Assembly: GCF_900094795.1 (NCBI RefSeq) | Contig: NZ_FMBC01000015.1 | Coordinates: 26,519 to 90,518 of the forward strand | DNA: 64,000 bases | Origin: Kosakonia oryziphila | GTDB lineage: Bacteria; Pseudomonadota; Gammaproteobacteria; Enterobacterales; Enterobacteriaceae | Reading direction: 5' to 3' | Part shown: positions 7,919 through 15,625 of the stretch, piece after piece | How the letters are laid out: each line of letters opens with the position of its first letter | How positions within the stretch are numbered: position 1 is the first letter of the stretch | Position numbers and translations under genes: made by a program | The notes under the pieces: generated by a model | The model's input: only the letters and a program-made list of their open reading frames with translations | Database searches by the model: none | Told to the model about the DNA's origin: nothing

Positions 7919-8817
7919 CAGAAACGGCTCCTTTCCAGGCGTTCGTCACCCATAATGCCTACCGGGCGGAACAGCAAGACCAGAATCAAAAACATGAACG
8001 CGAACGCGTCCTTATAGCCGCCAAGCTCCGGGAAAATGGCAACTGCGACCACTTCGGTAAAACCGAGAATAAAGCCGCCGAGCACCGCGCCGGTGACGCT
8101 GCCAATACCGCCGAGTACCGCCGCCGCAAAGGCTTTCAGACCAATCAGCACGCCCATTAACGGGTCAATGGTTGGGTAGCTGATGGAGTAAAACACCCCA
8201 CCCAGCGCCGCGAGGCTGCTGCCGAGGGCAAACACCAGCGAGATAATACGGTTCGCGTCGATGCCCATTAGCCGCACGGTATTAACGTCAAACGCCACTG
8301 CGCGGATCGCCATACCATAGCGAGTGCGATAAAGCAGCCAGAGGATTGCCAGCAACAACAGCACGGTGATCAGCGGTACGATCCACGCCACGTTGGTAAT
8401 GATGATGTGGCCGAAGGTCAGCGTTTTGTTGAAATAGTCTGGTGCGGAGAAGAAGCGGGAACTTCCGCCAAACAGTACGTTGAACAGGTTTTCGAGAAAA
8501 AAACTGACGCCGATAGCGGTGATCAGCATCGAAATTTTCGATGCCTGGCGTAGCGGGCGATAGGCGACCCGGTCAATGAACATGCCCAGCAGGCCGCACA
8601 AACCGAGGGTCAGAAAAATGGCTACCCCAAAGGGCAGCCCAATAGAGGAAAACAGAAACAGGGTGGCAAATGCGCCAACCATCATCACATCTGCATGCGC
8701 GAAGTTAATCAGGCGCAGAACCCCGTAAACCATGGTGTAGCCGATGGCGATCAAGGCGTACATGCCGCCCAGACTCATGCCGTTGACTACCTGCTGGAAA
8801 AAAATGGCGCCATCCAT
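7918..8817 (-). CDS. Branched-chain-type amino acid ABC transporter permease (LivH type)
   Basis: Permease of 299 residues, LivH class: QQVVNGMSLGGMYALIAIG at the N-terminus, YGVLRLINFAHADVMMVGAF, the coupling helix RAVAFDVNTVRLMGID and AVLGGIGSVTGAVLGG near residue 240. About eight membrane segments. It is the second gene of the operon, 32 bases after the periplasmic binding protein, and overlaps the LivM-type gene. It belongs to the polar/hydrophobic amino acid uptake family; specificity resides mainly in the binding protein. Confidence 0.9.
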   Translation of the reverse strand: MDGAIFFQQVVNGMSLGGMYALIAIGYTMVYGVLRLINFAHADVMMVGAFATLFLFSSIGLPFGVAIFLTLGLCGLLGMFIDRVAYRPLRQASKISMLITAIGVSFFLENLFNVLFGGSSRFFSAPDYFNKTLTFGHIIITNVAWIVPLITVLLLLAILWLLYRTRYGMAIRAVAFDVNTVRLMGIDANRIISLVFALGSSLAALGGVFYSISYPTIDPLMGVLIGLKAFAAAVLGGIGSVTGAVLGGFILGFTEVVAVAIFPELGGYKDAFAFMFLILVLLFRPVGIMGDERLERSRF

Positions 8818-8849
8818 TAAAAAACCTCTTATTAACAGCCAGTTACTGC

Positions 8850-9986
8850 TTACGGATTGACTACGGTTTTAAAGGCTAGCTGGCCGTCTTTCACTTCGTT
8901 GATCACCGCACTGCGCACTGCATCGCCATCTTTCAGCGTCAGCGTACCAGTCACGCCCTGGAAGTCTTTAGTGGCACGGATTTTCTCGTTAACACAGACG
9001 CGATCGCGCGGGTTATTACACTGGTTCATGGCGTTGACGATCACGTTGTACGCATCGGCCGCCATTGCACCCCAGGTGTGGGTCGGGGTTTTGTACTTCT
9101 CTTCCCAGGCTTTGATAAAAGCTTCACCAGCAGGCGTCTGCTCTTTGGCGTTCGGTGAGTAGTAATCGGTGGTCATATAGCCGTTGACCGCATCTTTACC
9201 CACTTCGAAAAATACCGGGTCTGCCGCCAGGCCATCGCCGCCCACTACCGGTTTATCGAGGCCGAGTTGTTTCGCCTGTACGGCAATCAGCGCACCCTCG
9301 GTGTAGTAAATCGGCATGTAGATCATGTCGACGTTTTTCGCTTTCACGCTGGAGAGTTGCGCTTTGAAATCTTTGCTGCCCGATGGCGCCTGTACTTCGA
9401 TAGGAATGGTGCCGCCGTTTTTCAGGAACTGGGTGCGGAAGGCTTTCGCCAGACCAACCGAGTAGTCGTTGCTACTGTCAAACACGATGGCTGCGGTTTT
9501 GGCTTTCAGATCGCGGGACGCGAGGTTTGCACCGACCACGCCCTGGAAGCTGTCCGAGAAGCAGACGCGGCTGACATAGGGATGGTTGCGGGTAACACGG
9601 TCGTTTGTCGCCGTCGAAGAGACCAGCGGCGTTTTGGTGTCGTCGGCGATTTTCACCATCGCCAGCGTATTCGAAGAGGTCACTTCACCGATCACGGCAT
9701 CCACTTTATCGCTGGACACCAGGCGCTGCATGGCGTTCGCCGCTTCGACTTTGTCACTCTTATCGTCGATCACGATAAGCTTAATGGTGTCGCCGTTTTT
9801 CAGCATCGGGGTGATGCCCTGAATCAGATCCAGACCTTTTTGTGAAGGCTGACCATAGCCGCTCAGTGCGCCGCTCAGCGGCAGCACCACACCGATTTTA
9901 ATTTCTTCCGCCAGTGCACTGTGTGCGCCCGCCAGGCCGGAAATCAGTACGGCCATTAAAGAGACTTTCCCACCAAAACTCTTCAT
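8850..9986 (-). CDS. Periplasmic amino acid-binding protein (LivK-like)
   Basis: Type-1 periplasmic binding protein, 378 residues from the ATG at 9986. An in-frame ATG at 10031 would add 15 charged residues before the signal peptide and is less likely. The signal peptide (MKSFGGKVSLMAVLISGLAG) ends near HSALAEE, after which EEIKIGVVLPLSGALSGYG opens the mature protein. The ligand pocket region includes SSTATNDRVTRNHPYVSR and YMTTDYYSPNAKE. It delivers substrate to the LivHMGF parts encoded downstream. It is divergent from dgcN across a 500-base control region, so a role in uptake of a D-amino acid or glutamate-like compound is plausible but unproven. Confidence 0.88.
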   Translation of the reverse strand: MKSFGGKVSLMAVLISGLAGAHSALAEEIKIGVVLPLSGALSGYGQPSQKGLDLIQGITPMLKNGDTIKLIVIDDKSDKVEAANAMQRLVSSDKVDAVIGEVTSSNTLAMVKIADDTKTPLVSSTATNDRVTRNHPYVSRVCFSDSFQGVVGANLASRDLKAKTAAIVFDSSNDYSVGLAKAFRTQFLKNGGTIPIEVQAPSGSKDFKAQLSSVKAKNVDMIYMPIYYTEGALIAVQAKQLGLDKPVVGGDGLAADPVFFEVGKDAVNGYMTTDYYSPNAKEQTPAGEAFIKAWEEKYKTPTHTWGAMAADAYNVIVNAMNQCNNPRDRVCVNEKIRATKDFQGVTGTLTLKDGDAVRSAVINEVKDGQLAFKTVVNP

Positions 9987-10237
9987 TGTTACCTCACGTC
10001 CGTCAGTTGATTGTTTATGTTTAACCATCAATTAATGCGCAACACTGGAATAACGAAGCGGCCGGAATACAGAAATTAACGGCCTGATGCTTTTGATTTA
10101 TCGCATTTATTTAATAAAGGGTTTTCCTGTCAATAATGATTGCACCATACATCCATTAATCCGGTTTTTCTCATCCATTCTCCTTATAGATTTACCCGCT
10201 GTGATAGCACTGTTTTGGCTGCCTAAAATAGTGCAGG

Positions 10238-10254
10238 TGCGCTGTCATGGTGCA
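10238..10254. promoter_or_regulatory. NtrC-like palindrome
   Basis: TGCGCTGTCATGGTGCA matches TGCAC-N7-GTGCA at nine of ten arm positions. A second partial match, AGCACTGTTTTGG, lies at 10206-10218. Without a nearby -24/-12 promoter the role could be repression, action on a distant promoter, or chance. Confidence 0.35.
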
Positions 10255-10422
10255 TGAATAAATAAGTGAGGTGGCGCGCAAAATATTTTTATGTCTTCGT
10301 TGTCTGCGATCGCCTTATTTAAAGATAAAAATATTTTCAGTTGTTTTTTACAAACTATTTTGCAGAATAAAAAACTGGATAATGGCGATAAATGTGGTAG
10401 TTAAGGCCTGAGTTAGTGAGTA

Positions 10423-10450
10423 TTGACAATAATAAAACCCTTGTTATTCT
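10423..10450 (+). promoter_or_regulatory. Putative sigma-70 promoter of dgcN operon
   Basis: TTGACA (10423-10428) and TATTCT (10445-10450) are spaced by 16 bases. The -35 is perfect and the -10 matches four of six. A start near 10457 would give a leader of about 80 bases to the dgcN ATG. Confidence 0.45.
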
Positions 10451-10539
10451 GCATTGGCAGTTAGTTTATTATTCCATTTTCAGAAATGTTATTTCTGCGT
10501 TAATTATTTTATTCAGTCTTATCCTGAGGGGGATAAATA

Positions 10540-11541
10540 ATGAATATTCAAAAACCCTATCTGCTTTTTTTAGGTGATGCGCACGATCAACTGGCGGCAA
10601 AAGTCGCGGAAGGAATTAAACAATGGCACCCGGAATATTGCGTCGGGCAATACCGTATGGCGAACTGTCATGCCAATTGTCAGTTGCCGGATATGGATAT
10701 TGATACAGCGGTAAAAGCGGGCGCAAAAACGTTGGTGATCGGTGTCGCTAATCGCGGCGGTATTATTTCAAAAGAGTGGATTTCCATCCTCAGCCATGCG
10801 CTGGAAAGTGGGCTGGATCTGGCGGCGGGCCTGCATAATAAACTGGCTGATGTTCCGGAACTGAAAGCGCTGGCTGACCGTCTTGGTCGCTCACTGTTTG
10901 ACGTCCGCCACCCGACTCAGCAATATCCGGTTGCCAGCGGGCGTAAACGCAGCGGCAAACGTCTGCTGCCGGTTGGTACCGACTGCTCCTGCGGCAAGAT
11001 GTACACGGCGCTGGCGATTGAAAAAGAGATCCTCGCCCGTGGCGGCAAAGCTACCTTCCGCGCAACCGGGCAGACCGGCATTCTGATCAGCGGCAGCGGC
11101 ATCAGCGTGGACGCGGTCGTCTCAGACTTTGTCTCCGGCGCGGTGGAAACCCTCGCCCCGGATAACGACGCCGATCACTGGGATATCATCGAAGGGCAGG
11201 GTTCACTGTTTCACCCTTCATTTGCCGGGGTGACCACCGGGCTTATCCACGGCGCGCAGCCGGATGCGCTGGTGCTGTGCCATGAGCCCACCCGCACACA
11301 TATGCGCGGCGTTGACTATCCGGTACCGGATATTCTCGATTGCATGGCGCTGAACCTGAAAATGGCGCAACTGACGAACCCGAAGGCGAAATTTATTGGC
11401 ATTTCCATCAACACGTCGGCGCTGGATAAGGCAGAGGCGATTGCGCTGATGTCCTCCCTGCAACAGCGTACCGGGCTGCCGGTAGTCGATCCGTTCCGTC
11501 AGGGCGTTGGCGCACTGGTTGATGCGCTGGCGACGCTGTAA
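10540..11541 (+). CDS. dgcN: D-glutamate N-acetyltransferase DgcN (DUF1611)
   Basis: DUF1611-family protein of 333 residues. The N-terminal Rossmann-like part has LVIGVANRGG near residue 68, and the C-terminal half has a P-loop-like GTDCSCGKMYTA near 146 plus IIEGQGSLFHPSF. Proteins of this family next to an enolase-superfamily racemase were shown to acetylate D-glutamate (DgcN) as the first step of a D-glutamate breakdown route. Its stop overlaps the dgcA start (TAATG), so the two are translationally coupled. Function is assigned from family plus gene pair; DUF1611 proteins have few other known roles. Confidence 0.8.
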   Translation: MNIQKPYLLFLGDAHDQLAAKVAEGIKQWHPEYCVGQYRMANCHANCQLPDMDIDTAVKAGAKTLVIGVANRGGIISKEWISILSHALESGLDLAAGLHNKLADVPELKALADRLGRSLFDVRHPTQQYPVASGRKRSGKRLLPVGTDCSCGKMYTALAIEKEILARGGKATFRATGQTGILISGSGISVDAVVSDFVSGAVETLAPDNDADHWDIIEGQGSLFHPSFAGVTTGLIHGAQPDALVLCHEPTRTHMRGVDYPVPDILDCMALNLKMAQLTNPKAKFIGISINTSALDKAEAIALMSSLQQRTGLPVVDPFRQGVGALVDALATL

Positions 11542-12518
11542 TGGAACTGTTGGTAGCGCATGAGCGCTGGCCGCTGCGGCAGGCATTTACTATCTCGCGC
11601 GGCAGCCGCACGGCGGCCGACGTGGTGTCGGTAACGTTGCAGGCGCAGGGCATTAGCGGGCGCGGTGAATGCCTGCCTTACGCCCGCTATGGCGAAACCG
11701 TTGAGAGTGTGATGGCACAGATTGAGGCGCTGCGTGGCGACCTCGCTGCCGGGATGAGCCGCGAGCAGTTGCAGCAACGGCTATCGGCTGGCGCAGCGCG
11801 GAATGCGCTGGACTGCGCCTTCTGGGACTGGCAATGCAAACGCAGCGGGCAGAGTATCTGGCAACTGACCGGCAGCGGAACGCCGCACCACCTGCAAACG
11901 GCTTATACGCTTTCGCTGGATACGCCGGAAAAAATGCAGCAGGCGGCGCGGGAAAACGCCTGGCGCCCCTTGCTGAAACTGAAGCTGGCCGATGAGCAGG
12001 ATATCGCTCGCGTGACGGCCGTGCGTGAAGGCGCGCCGCAGGCACGGTTGATCGTCGATGCCAATGAAGGCTGGAACGAGAGCATCTATTTACAGCAGGC
12101 GACGGCGCTGGCGGCGCTTGGTGTCTCGCTTATCGAGCAGCCGCTTGCGGCCGGGCAGGACGCCGTGCTGGCACAGTTGCCGCATCCGGTGCCGCTGTGC
12201 GCCGATGAATCTTGCCATGATTCCGCCACGTTGGCGCAACTGGTCGGGCGCTATGAGTTTATCAATATCAAGCTCGACAAGACCGGCGGCCTGACCGAAG
12301 CGCTGCGCGTACGGACGCAGGCGCAGCAACTTGGGCTGCAAATTATGGTGGGCTGCATGGTGGCGACGTCGCTGTCGATGGCGCCCGCCGTGGTTGTCGC
12401 GCAGCAGGCCAGCGTTGTCGATCTCGACGGGCCGCTGCTGCTGGCGGACGATCGCCCGCACGGGCTGCACTATGATGGCAGCGAACTTTTTCCACCGACA
12501 CCGGCTCTGTGGGGCTGA
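11541..12518 (+). CDS. dgcA: N-acetyl-D-glutamate racemase DgcA (enolase superfamily)
   Basis: Enolase-superfamily enzyme of 325 residues, muconate lactonizing/dipeptide epimerase branch. Catalytic parts are all present: KLK at 146-148, metal ligands Asp173 (VDANEGW), Glu199 (LIEQPL) and Asp222 (CADES), and the second base Lys244 (NIKLDKTGG). Paired with dgcN it should interconvert N-acetyl-D- and N-acetyl-L-glutamate; the L form can then be deacylated by a housekeeping enzyme such as ArgE to give L-glutamate. An L-Ala-D/L-Glu epimerase activity is the main alternative, and the coupling to dgcN argues for the racemase call. Confidence 0.8.
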   Translation: MELLVAHERWPLRQAFTISRGSRTAADVVSVTLQAQGISGRGECLPYARYGETVESVMAQIEALRGDLAAGMSREQLQQRLSAGAARNALDCAFWDWQCKRSGQSIWQLTGSGTPHHLQTAYTLSLDTPEKMQQAARENAWRPLLKLKLADEQDIARVTAVREGAPQARLIVDANEGWNESIYLQQATALAALGVSLIEQPLAAGQDAVLAQLPHPVPLCADESCHDSATLAQLVGRYEFINIKLDKTGGLTEALRVRTQAQQLGLQIMVGCMVATSLSMAPAVVVAQQASVVDLDGPLLLADDRPHGLHYDGSELFPPTPALWG

Positions 12519-12541
12519 TGGCGAAGCGTAAGGAGAGAATA

Positions 12542-13387
12542 ATGTCACGCACAGTCTATGTGAATGGCGAATACCTGCCGGAAGCAGCGGCGAAAGTATC
12601 GGTCTTTGATCGCGGTTTTCTGTTTGCTGACGCCGTGTATGAAGTGACCGCTGTGGTGAATAGCAAGCTGGTGGATTTTGCCGGGCACTATGCGCGGCTG
12701 GTGCGCTCCTGCGGCGAGCTGGGGTTAGCGCTGACGATGGATGAAAACGGCCTGCGCGAGATCCACCAGCGGCTGATTGTGGAAAATGCGTTGCAGGAAG
12801 GCGGCATTTACCTGCAACTGACGCGCGGTAACGCCGGCGATCGGGATTTCCATTTTCCGCCCGCCAGTACGCCGCCGACGCTGGTGCTATTCACCCAGGC
12901 ACGCGCGGTGGTGGATCATCCGGCGGCCAGCAAAGGCATTCGCGTGGTGACCTGCCCGGATATTCGCTGGCAGCGCCGGGATATCAAAACCGTGCAGTTG
13001 CTGGCGCCCTGTCTGGCAAAAGCTTTTGCCGAGGCACAGGGTGCGGACGACGCGTTTCTGGTAGAAAACGGCTATATCACTGAGGGGAGTTCCTGTAACT
13101 GCTATATCGTGCAGGACGATAACACCGTGGTGACTCGGCCGCTGAGCAACAGTATTCTGCACGGTATTACCCGCAAAGCGCTGGTGAAGCTGGCCGAGGA
13201 GCACTGCGTGACCATCGAGGAGCGGCTGTTTACTCCGGAAGAGGCGCGTAACGCCCGTGAAGTGTTTATCAGCTCGGCCACCACATTTGTCTGGCCAGTG
13301 GTTGCCGTTGACGGGCAGACCATCGGCGACGGTAAACCGGGGCCGATCACTCAGCTGTTGCGACGGATCTATTTGCAGATGCTCTGA
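12542..13387 (+). CDS. D-amino acid aminotransferase (PLP fold type IV)
   Basis: Class IV aminotransferase of 281 residues from the ATG at 12542, preceded by AAGGAGAG. The opening VYVNGEYLPEAAAKVSVFDRGF and Lys149 (RRDIKTVQLL), the PLP lysine position of D-amino acid aminotransferases, support the call over branched-chain or aminodeoxychorismate enzymes. It would move the amino group from D-alanine and other D-amino acids to 2-oxoglutarate, giving D-glutamate. That is exactly the substrate of DgcN, encoded 1 kb upstream in the same direction, so the three genes make a short pathway. It starts 23 bases after the dgcA stop. Confidence 0.85.
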   Translation: MSRTVYVNGEYLPEAAAKVSVFDRGFLFADAVYEVTAVVNSKLVDFAGHYARLVRSCGELGLALTMDENGLREIHQRLIVENALQEGGIYLQLTRGNAGDRDFHFPPASTPPTLVLFTQARAVVDHPAASKGIRVVTCPDIRWQRRDIKTVQLLAPCLAKAFAEAQGADDAFLVENGYITEGSSCNCYIVQDDNTVVTRPLSNSILHGITRKALVKLAEEHCVTIEERLFTPEEARNAREVFISSATTFVWPVVAVDGQTIGDGKPGPITQLLRRIYLQML

Positions 13388-13428
13388 GTTTTTAGCGCCC
13401 TCCGCGAAAAACTGTGGTGCGCGTTACT

Positions 13429-13455
13429 TGCCGGATGGCGCCGTGCTTTCCGGCA
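13429..13455. repeat. REP-like palindrome
   Basis: TGCCGGA (13429-13435) and TCCGGCA (13449-13455) form a stem; the TGCCGGATGGCG half is the usual enterobacterial REP head. It separates the convergent aminotransferase and dehydrogenase genes. Confidence 0.5.
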
Positions 13456-13526
13456 TTTGCTGCCGCTAGCGTGGCGTTTTTCTCCCGGTTGAGAATTTTC
13501 TGATCGTTCAAATGGGCTGCGGGCGC

Positions 13527-14483
13527 TTAATCCACCCGGTTTTGCGGTTGTCCGGCAATAAACGCGGCGACGTTTTCTACGGTTGTCGCAAGAATACGCC
13601 CGCGTGCCTCCACCGACGCCCAGGCAATATGCGGGGTGATAAGGCAGTTTTTGGCGGACAGCAATGGGTTATCGGCAGCAGGCGGTTCGCTGGAGAGCAC
13701 ATCTACCGCAGCACCCGCGACATGGCCTGCATTTAGCGCGGTAGCCAGATCCGCTTCATTTATCAGATCGCCGCGCGAGGCGTTTAGCAGCAGTACGCCG
13801 GGTTTCATTTTTTGCAGCGTGCGGTGGTTGATCATCCCTTTGGTGGCGGGCGTCAGTGGGCAGTGCAGGCTGATGACATCGGCTTCGGCATACAGCGTGT
13901 CGGGATTAACATAACGCATATTACTGTTTTCCGCCCTTTTCGCTGAGCCCGTCGCACAGGCCAGCACCGTCATCCCCATTGCCTGGGCAATAGCGCCAAA
14001 CGCCTGGCCGATGCGGCCATAACCGATAATGCCGATCTTTTTGCCCGCCAATTCAACCATCGGGTTCAGCCAGTAACACCAACTGTTGCGCTGCTGCCAG
14101 CCACCGGCGCGAACATCCGCACTGTGTTCGCTGACGTGGTTACACAGCGCCAACAGCAGCGCGGTGGTGAATTGCGCCACCGTGGCAGTACCGTAGGAGG
14201 GTACATTGGAGACGGCAATACCGCGCGAATGCGCGGCGTTCAGATCGATAATGTTATAGCCTGTGGCGGTTACGGCGATAAATTTCAGTTCCGGACACTG
14301 GCTGAACACCGTTTCGCCCAGCACAACTTTGTTGGTTATAGCGATGTCGGCATTCGCCAGCCTTTCTGCCACTTGCTCCGGCGCGGTGTTGTCATATACC
14401 GCCACTTCGCCCAGTTGCTCAAGCCCCTGCCAGCTAAGATCGCCCGGATTAAGAATACCGCCATCTAACACAACAATTTTCAT
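13527..14483 (-). CDS. D-2-hydroxyacid dehydrogenase
   Basis: D-isomer-specific 2-hydroxyacid dehydrogenase of 318 residues. The NAD-binding GIIGYGRIGQAFG lies near residue 151. The catalytic Arg is in LNASRGDLINE, the Glu in the following helix region and the His in TPHIAWASVEARG. The sequence resembles glycerate/hydroxypyruvate reductases (HprA-like). It is convergent to the D-amino acid aminotransferase and could reduce the 2-oxo acids that enzyme releases, or act on glycerate; that link is inference. It has its own promoter side, where the nearby 14518-14732 repeat sits directly upstream of the start. Confidence 0.85.
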   Translation of the reverse strand: MKIVVLDGGILNPGDLSWQGLEQLGEVAVYDNTAPEQVAERLANADIAITNKVVLGETVFSQCPELKFIAVTATGYNIIDLNAAHSRGIAVSNVPSYGTATVAQFTTALLLALCNHVSEHSADVRAGGWQQRNSWCYWLNPMVELAGKKIGIIGYGRIGQAFGAIAQAMGMTVLACATGSAKRAENSNMRYVNPDTLYAEADVISLHCPLTPATKGMINHRTLQKMKPGVLLLNASRGDLINEADLATALNAGHVAGAAVDVLSSEPPAADNPLLSAKNCLITPHIAWASVEARGRILATTVENVAAFIAGQPQNRVD

Positions 14484-14517
14484 AGGTTACCCGTTTGTTT
14501 TTTTATCACGTCATCAA

Positions 14518-14732
14518 CTTAGAGCCTATCCCATTAGGCTATTTTATTTGCCATTTTGGTCCTGGGCAGTGCTCACACAAAATGTTATAGCATTTTGAAC
14601 GCCGCTTGCGGCGGCCCTTTAGGGCGAGCGAAGCGAGTAATCCTCACGTACTGAGTGTACGCTCCGGTTGTTGCGCGCTGTCCGTGCCCAAACTGGCTGC
14701 AACAATATACGCCTACTGGGGTAGGCTCTTAG
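14518..14732. repeat. MITE-like palindromic intergenic repeat, copy 1
   Basis: About 215 bases bounded by near-perfect inverted ends: the left end reads CTTAGAGCCTATCCCATTAG and the complement of the right end reads CTAAGAGCCTACCCCAGTAG. The core has nested palindromes (CGCCGCTTGCGGCG, GCCCTTTAGGGC, CGTAC-N5-GTACG). A closely similar core recurs at 59029-59214. No coding capacity. It fills most of the gap between the dehydrogenase start and eutC end. Confidence 0.8.
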
Positions 14733-14845
14733 ACGATGTGCTGCCGGGGGGTAAGCACTTTCTTCATGCCCGCAGGGGCTAATGAGGAGGGAAGGGCAGT
14801 GAGCGGTGGGGTAAAGTGGCAACGCGACGCCGCATTGCCAACGGG

Positions 14846-15625
14846 TTAGCTCGTCGCGGTAAGTCGCGGCGTGACGCGACCATGCAGCGCCGGGTTGTCG
14901 CTCTCATCTTTCAGGTGTACGCCAGTCAAACGGCGCAAAAACGCCTGTTCCAGCAGCCACGCCAGTTTGAAGGCCGCCGCTTCGTAATTCAGCCCTTCCG
15001 GGCGAATGTTAGAGATGCAGTTGCGTTCTGACTCAATGCGTACGCGCTGCGGTTTCCAGGTGAGATAGACGCCCAGGCTGTCCGGTGAGGACAAGCCGGG
15101 CCGCTCGCCAATCAGAATTGCCACCGCTTTGCTGTTCAGCGTTTCGCCGATATCGTCGCCCAGCGCCACGCGTGACTGGTGCGCCAGCACAATCGGCCCG
15201 AGCGAAATCCCTAACGTTTCAAGGTAGGGCAGCAGGGCGCGGATCAGCCCAACGGACTGACGATGTACAGCGTGCGATGATAAACCATCGCCAATCACCA
15301 GCAGTAGATCGTGCGCCGGTGTGCGGCTGGCGGCGAGATCGGCACGGCTCTCTTCGCTCAACATGCGCCCCAGATCCGGGCGGTTGAGATAGATATGTCG
15401 GTCCGACGCCGCGCTGTGCGCTTCCAGCGTGGTCAACCCCAGTTCGTGGAGCTGGCTTGCCAGGCTGTCACTGTCGAAGGGCTGATGGATGGCGTCACGC
15501 GCCTGGGCGTGGGCAAGACCAAATTTCAGCACTTCATTGGTTGGCAGGCTGGCACCGCTGCGACCCAGCGCAATACGGGCGTCGGTGAATTCACGCAGCA
15601 GGGACCAGGCATCGGGCGAGTTCAT
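14846..15625 (-). CDS. eutC: Ethanolamine ammonia-lyase small subunit EutC
   Basis: Small (light) subunit of the adenosylcobalamin-dependent ethanolamine ammonia-lyase, 259 residues. EutC markers include TSSDARIALGR-like TDARIALGRSG at the N-terminus, LLLVIGDGLSSHAVHRQ near residue 108 and LIGERPGLSSPDSLGVYLTW near 170, with a late ESERNCISNIRPEGL region that contributes to cofactor binding. With EutB it splits ethanolamine into acetaldehyde and ammonia. Its start overlaps the eutB stop by four bases. No other microcompartment eut genes are present, so this is the short eat-eutBC type used mainly for nitrogen. Confidence 0.95.
   Translation of the reverse strand: MNSPDAWSLLREFTDARIALGRSGASLPTNEVLKFGLAHAQARDAIHQPFDSDSLASQLHELGLTTLEAHSAASDRHIYLNRPDLGRMLSEESRADLAASRTPAHDLLLVIGDGLSSHAVHRQSVGLIRALLPYLETLGISLGPIVLAHQSRVALGDDIGETLNSKAVAILIGERPGLSSPDSLGVYLTWKPQRVRIESERNCISNIRPEGLNYEAAAFKLAWLLEQAFLRRLTGVHLKDESDNPALHGRVTPRLTATS

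Larger units (their letters stand above)
10032..10539. other. Divergent control region, Liv-type operon / dgcN operon
   Basis: No gene seen. The region is A/T-rich compared with its neighbours, especially 10261-10500. It holds an NtrC-like palindrome (10238-10254), a sigma-70-like promoter toward dgcN (10423-10450) and a weak TTGACA on the minus strand at 10128-10133 toward the binding protein. A scan of both strands for GG-N10-GC found no sigma-54 promoter here. A GAGGGGG ribosome site at 10526-10532 precedes the dgcN ATG. Confidence 0.6.

Noticed and set aside
14518..14732. ERIC element
   Set aside because: Intergenic palindromic repeat, but it lacks the ERIC core sequence and its length and ends differ.
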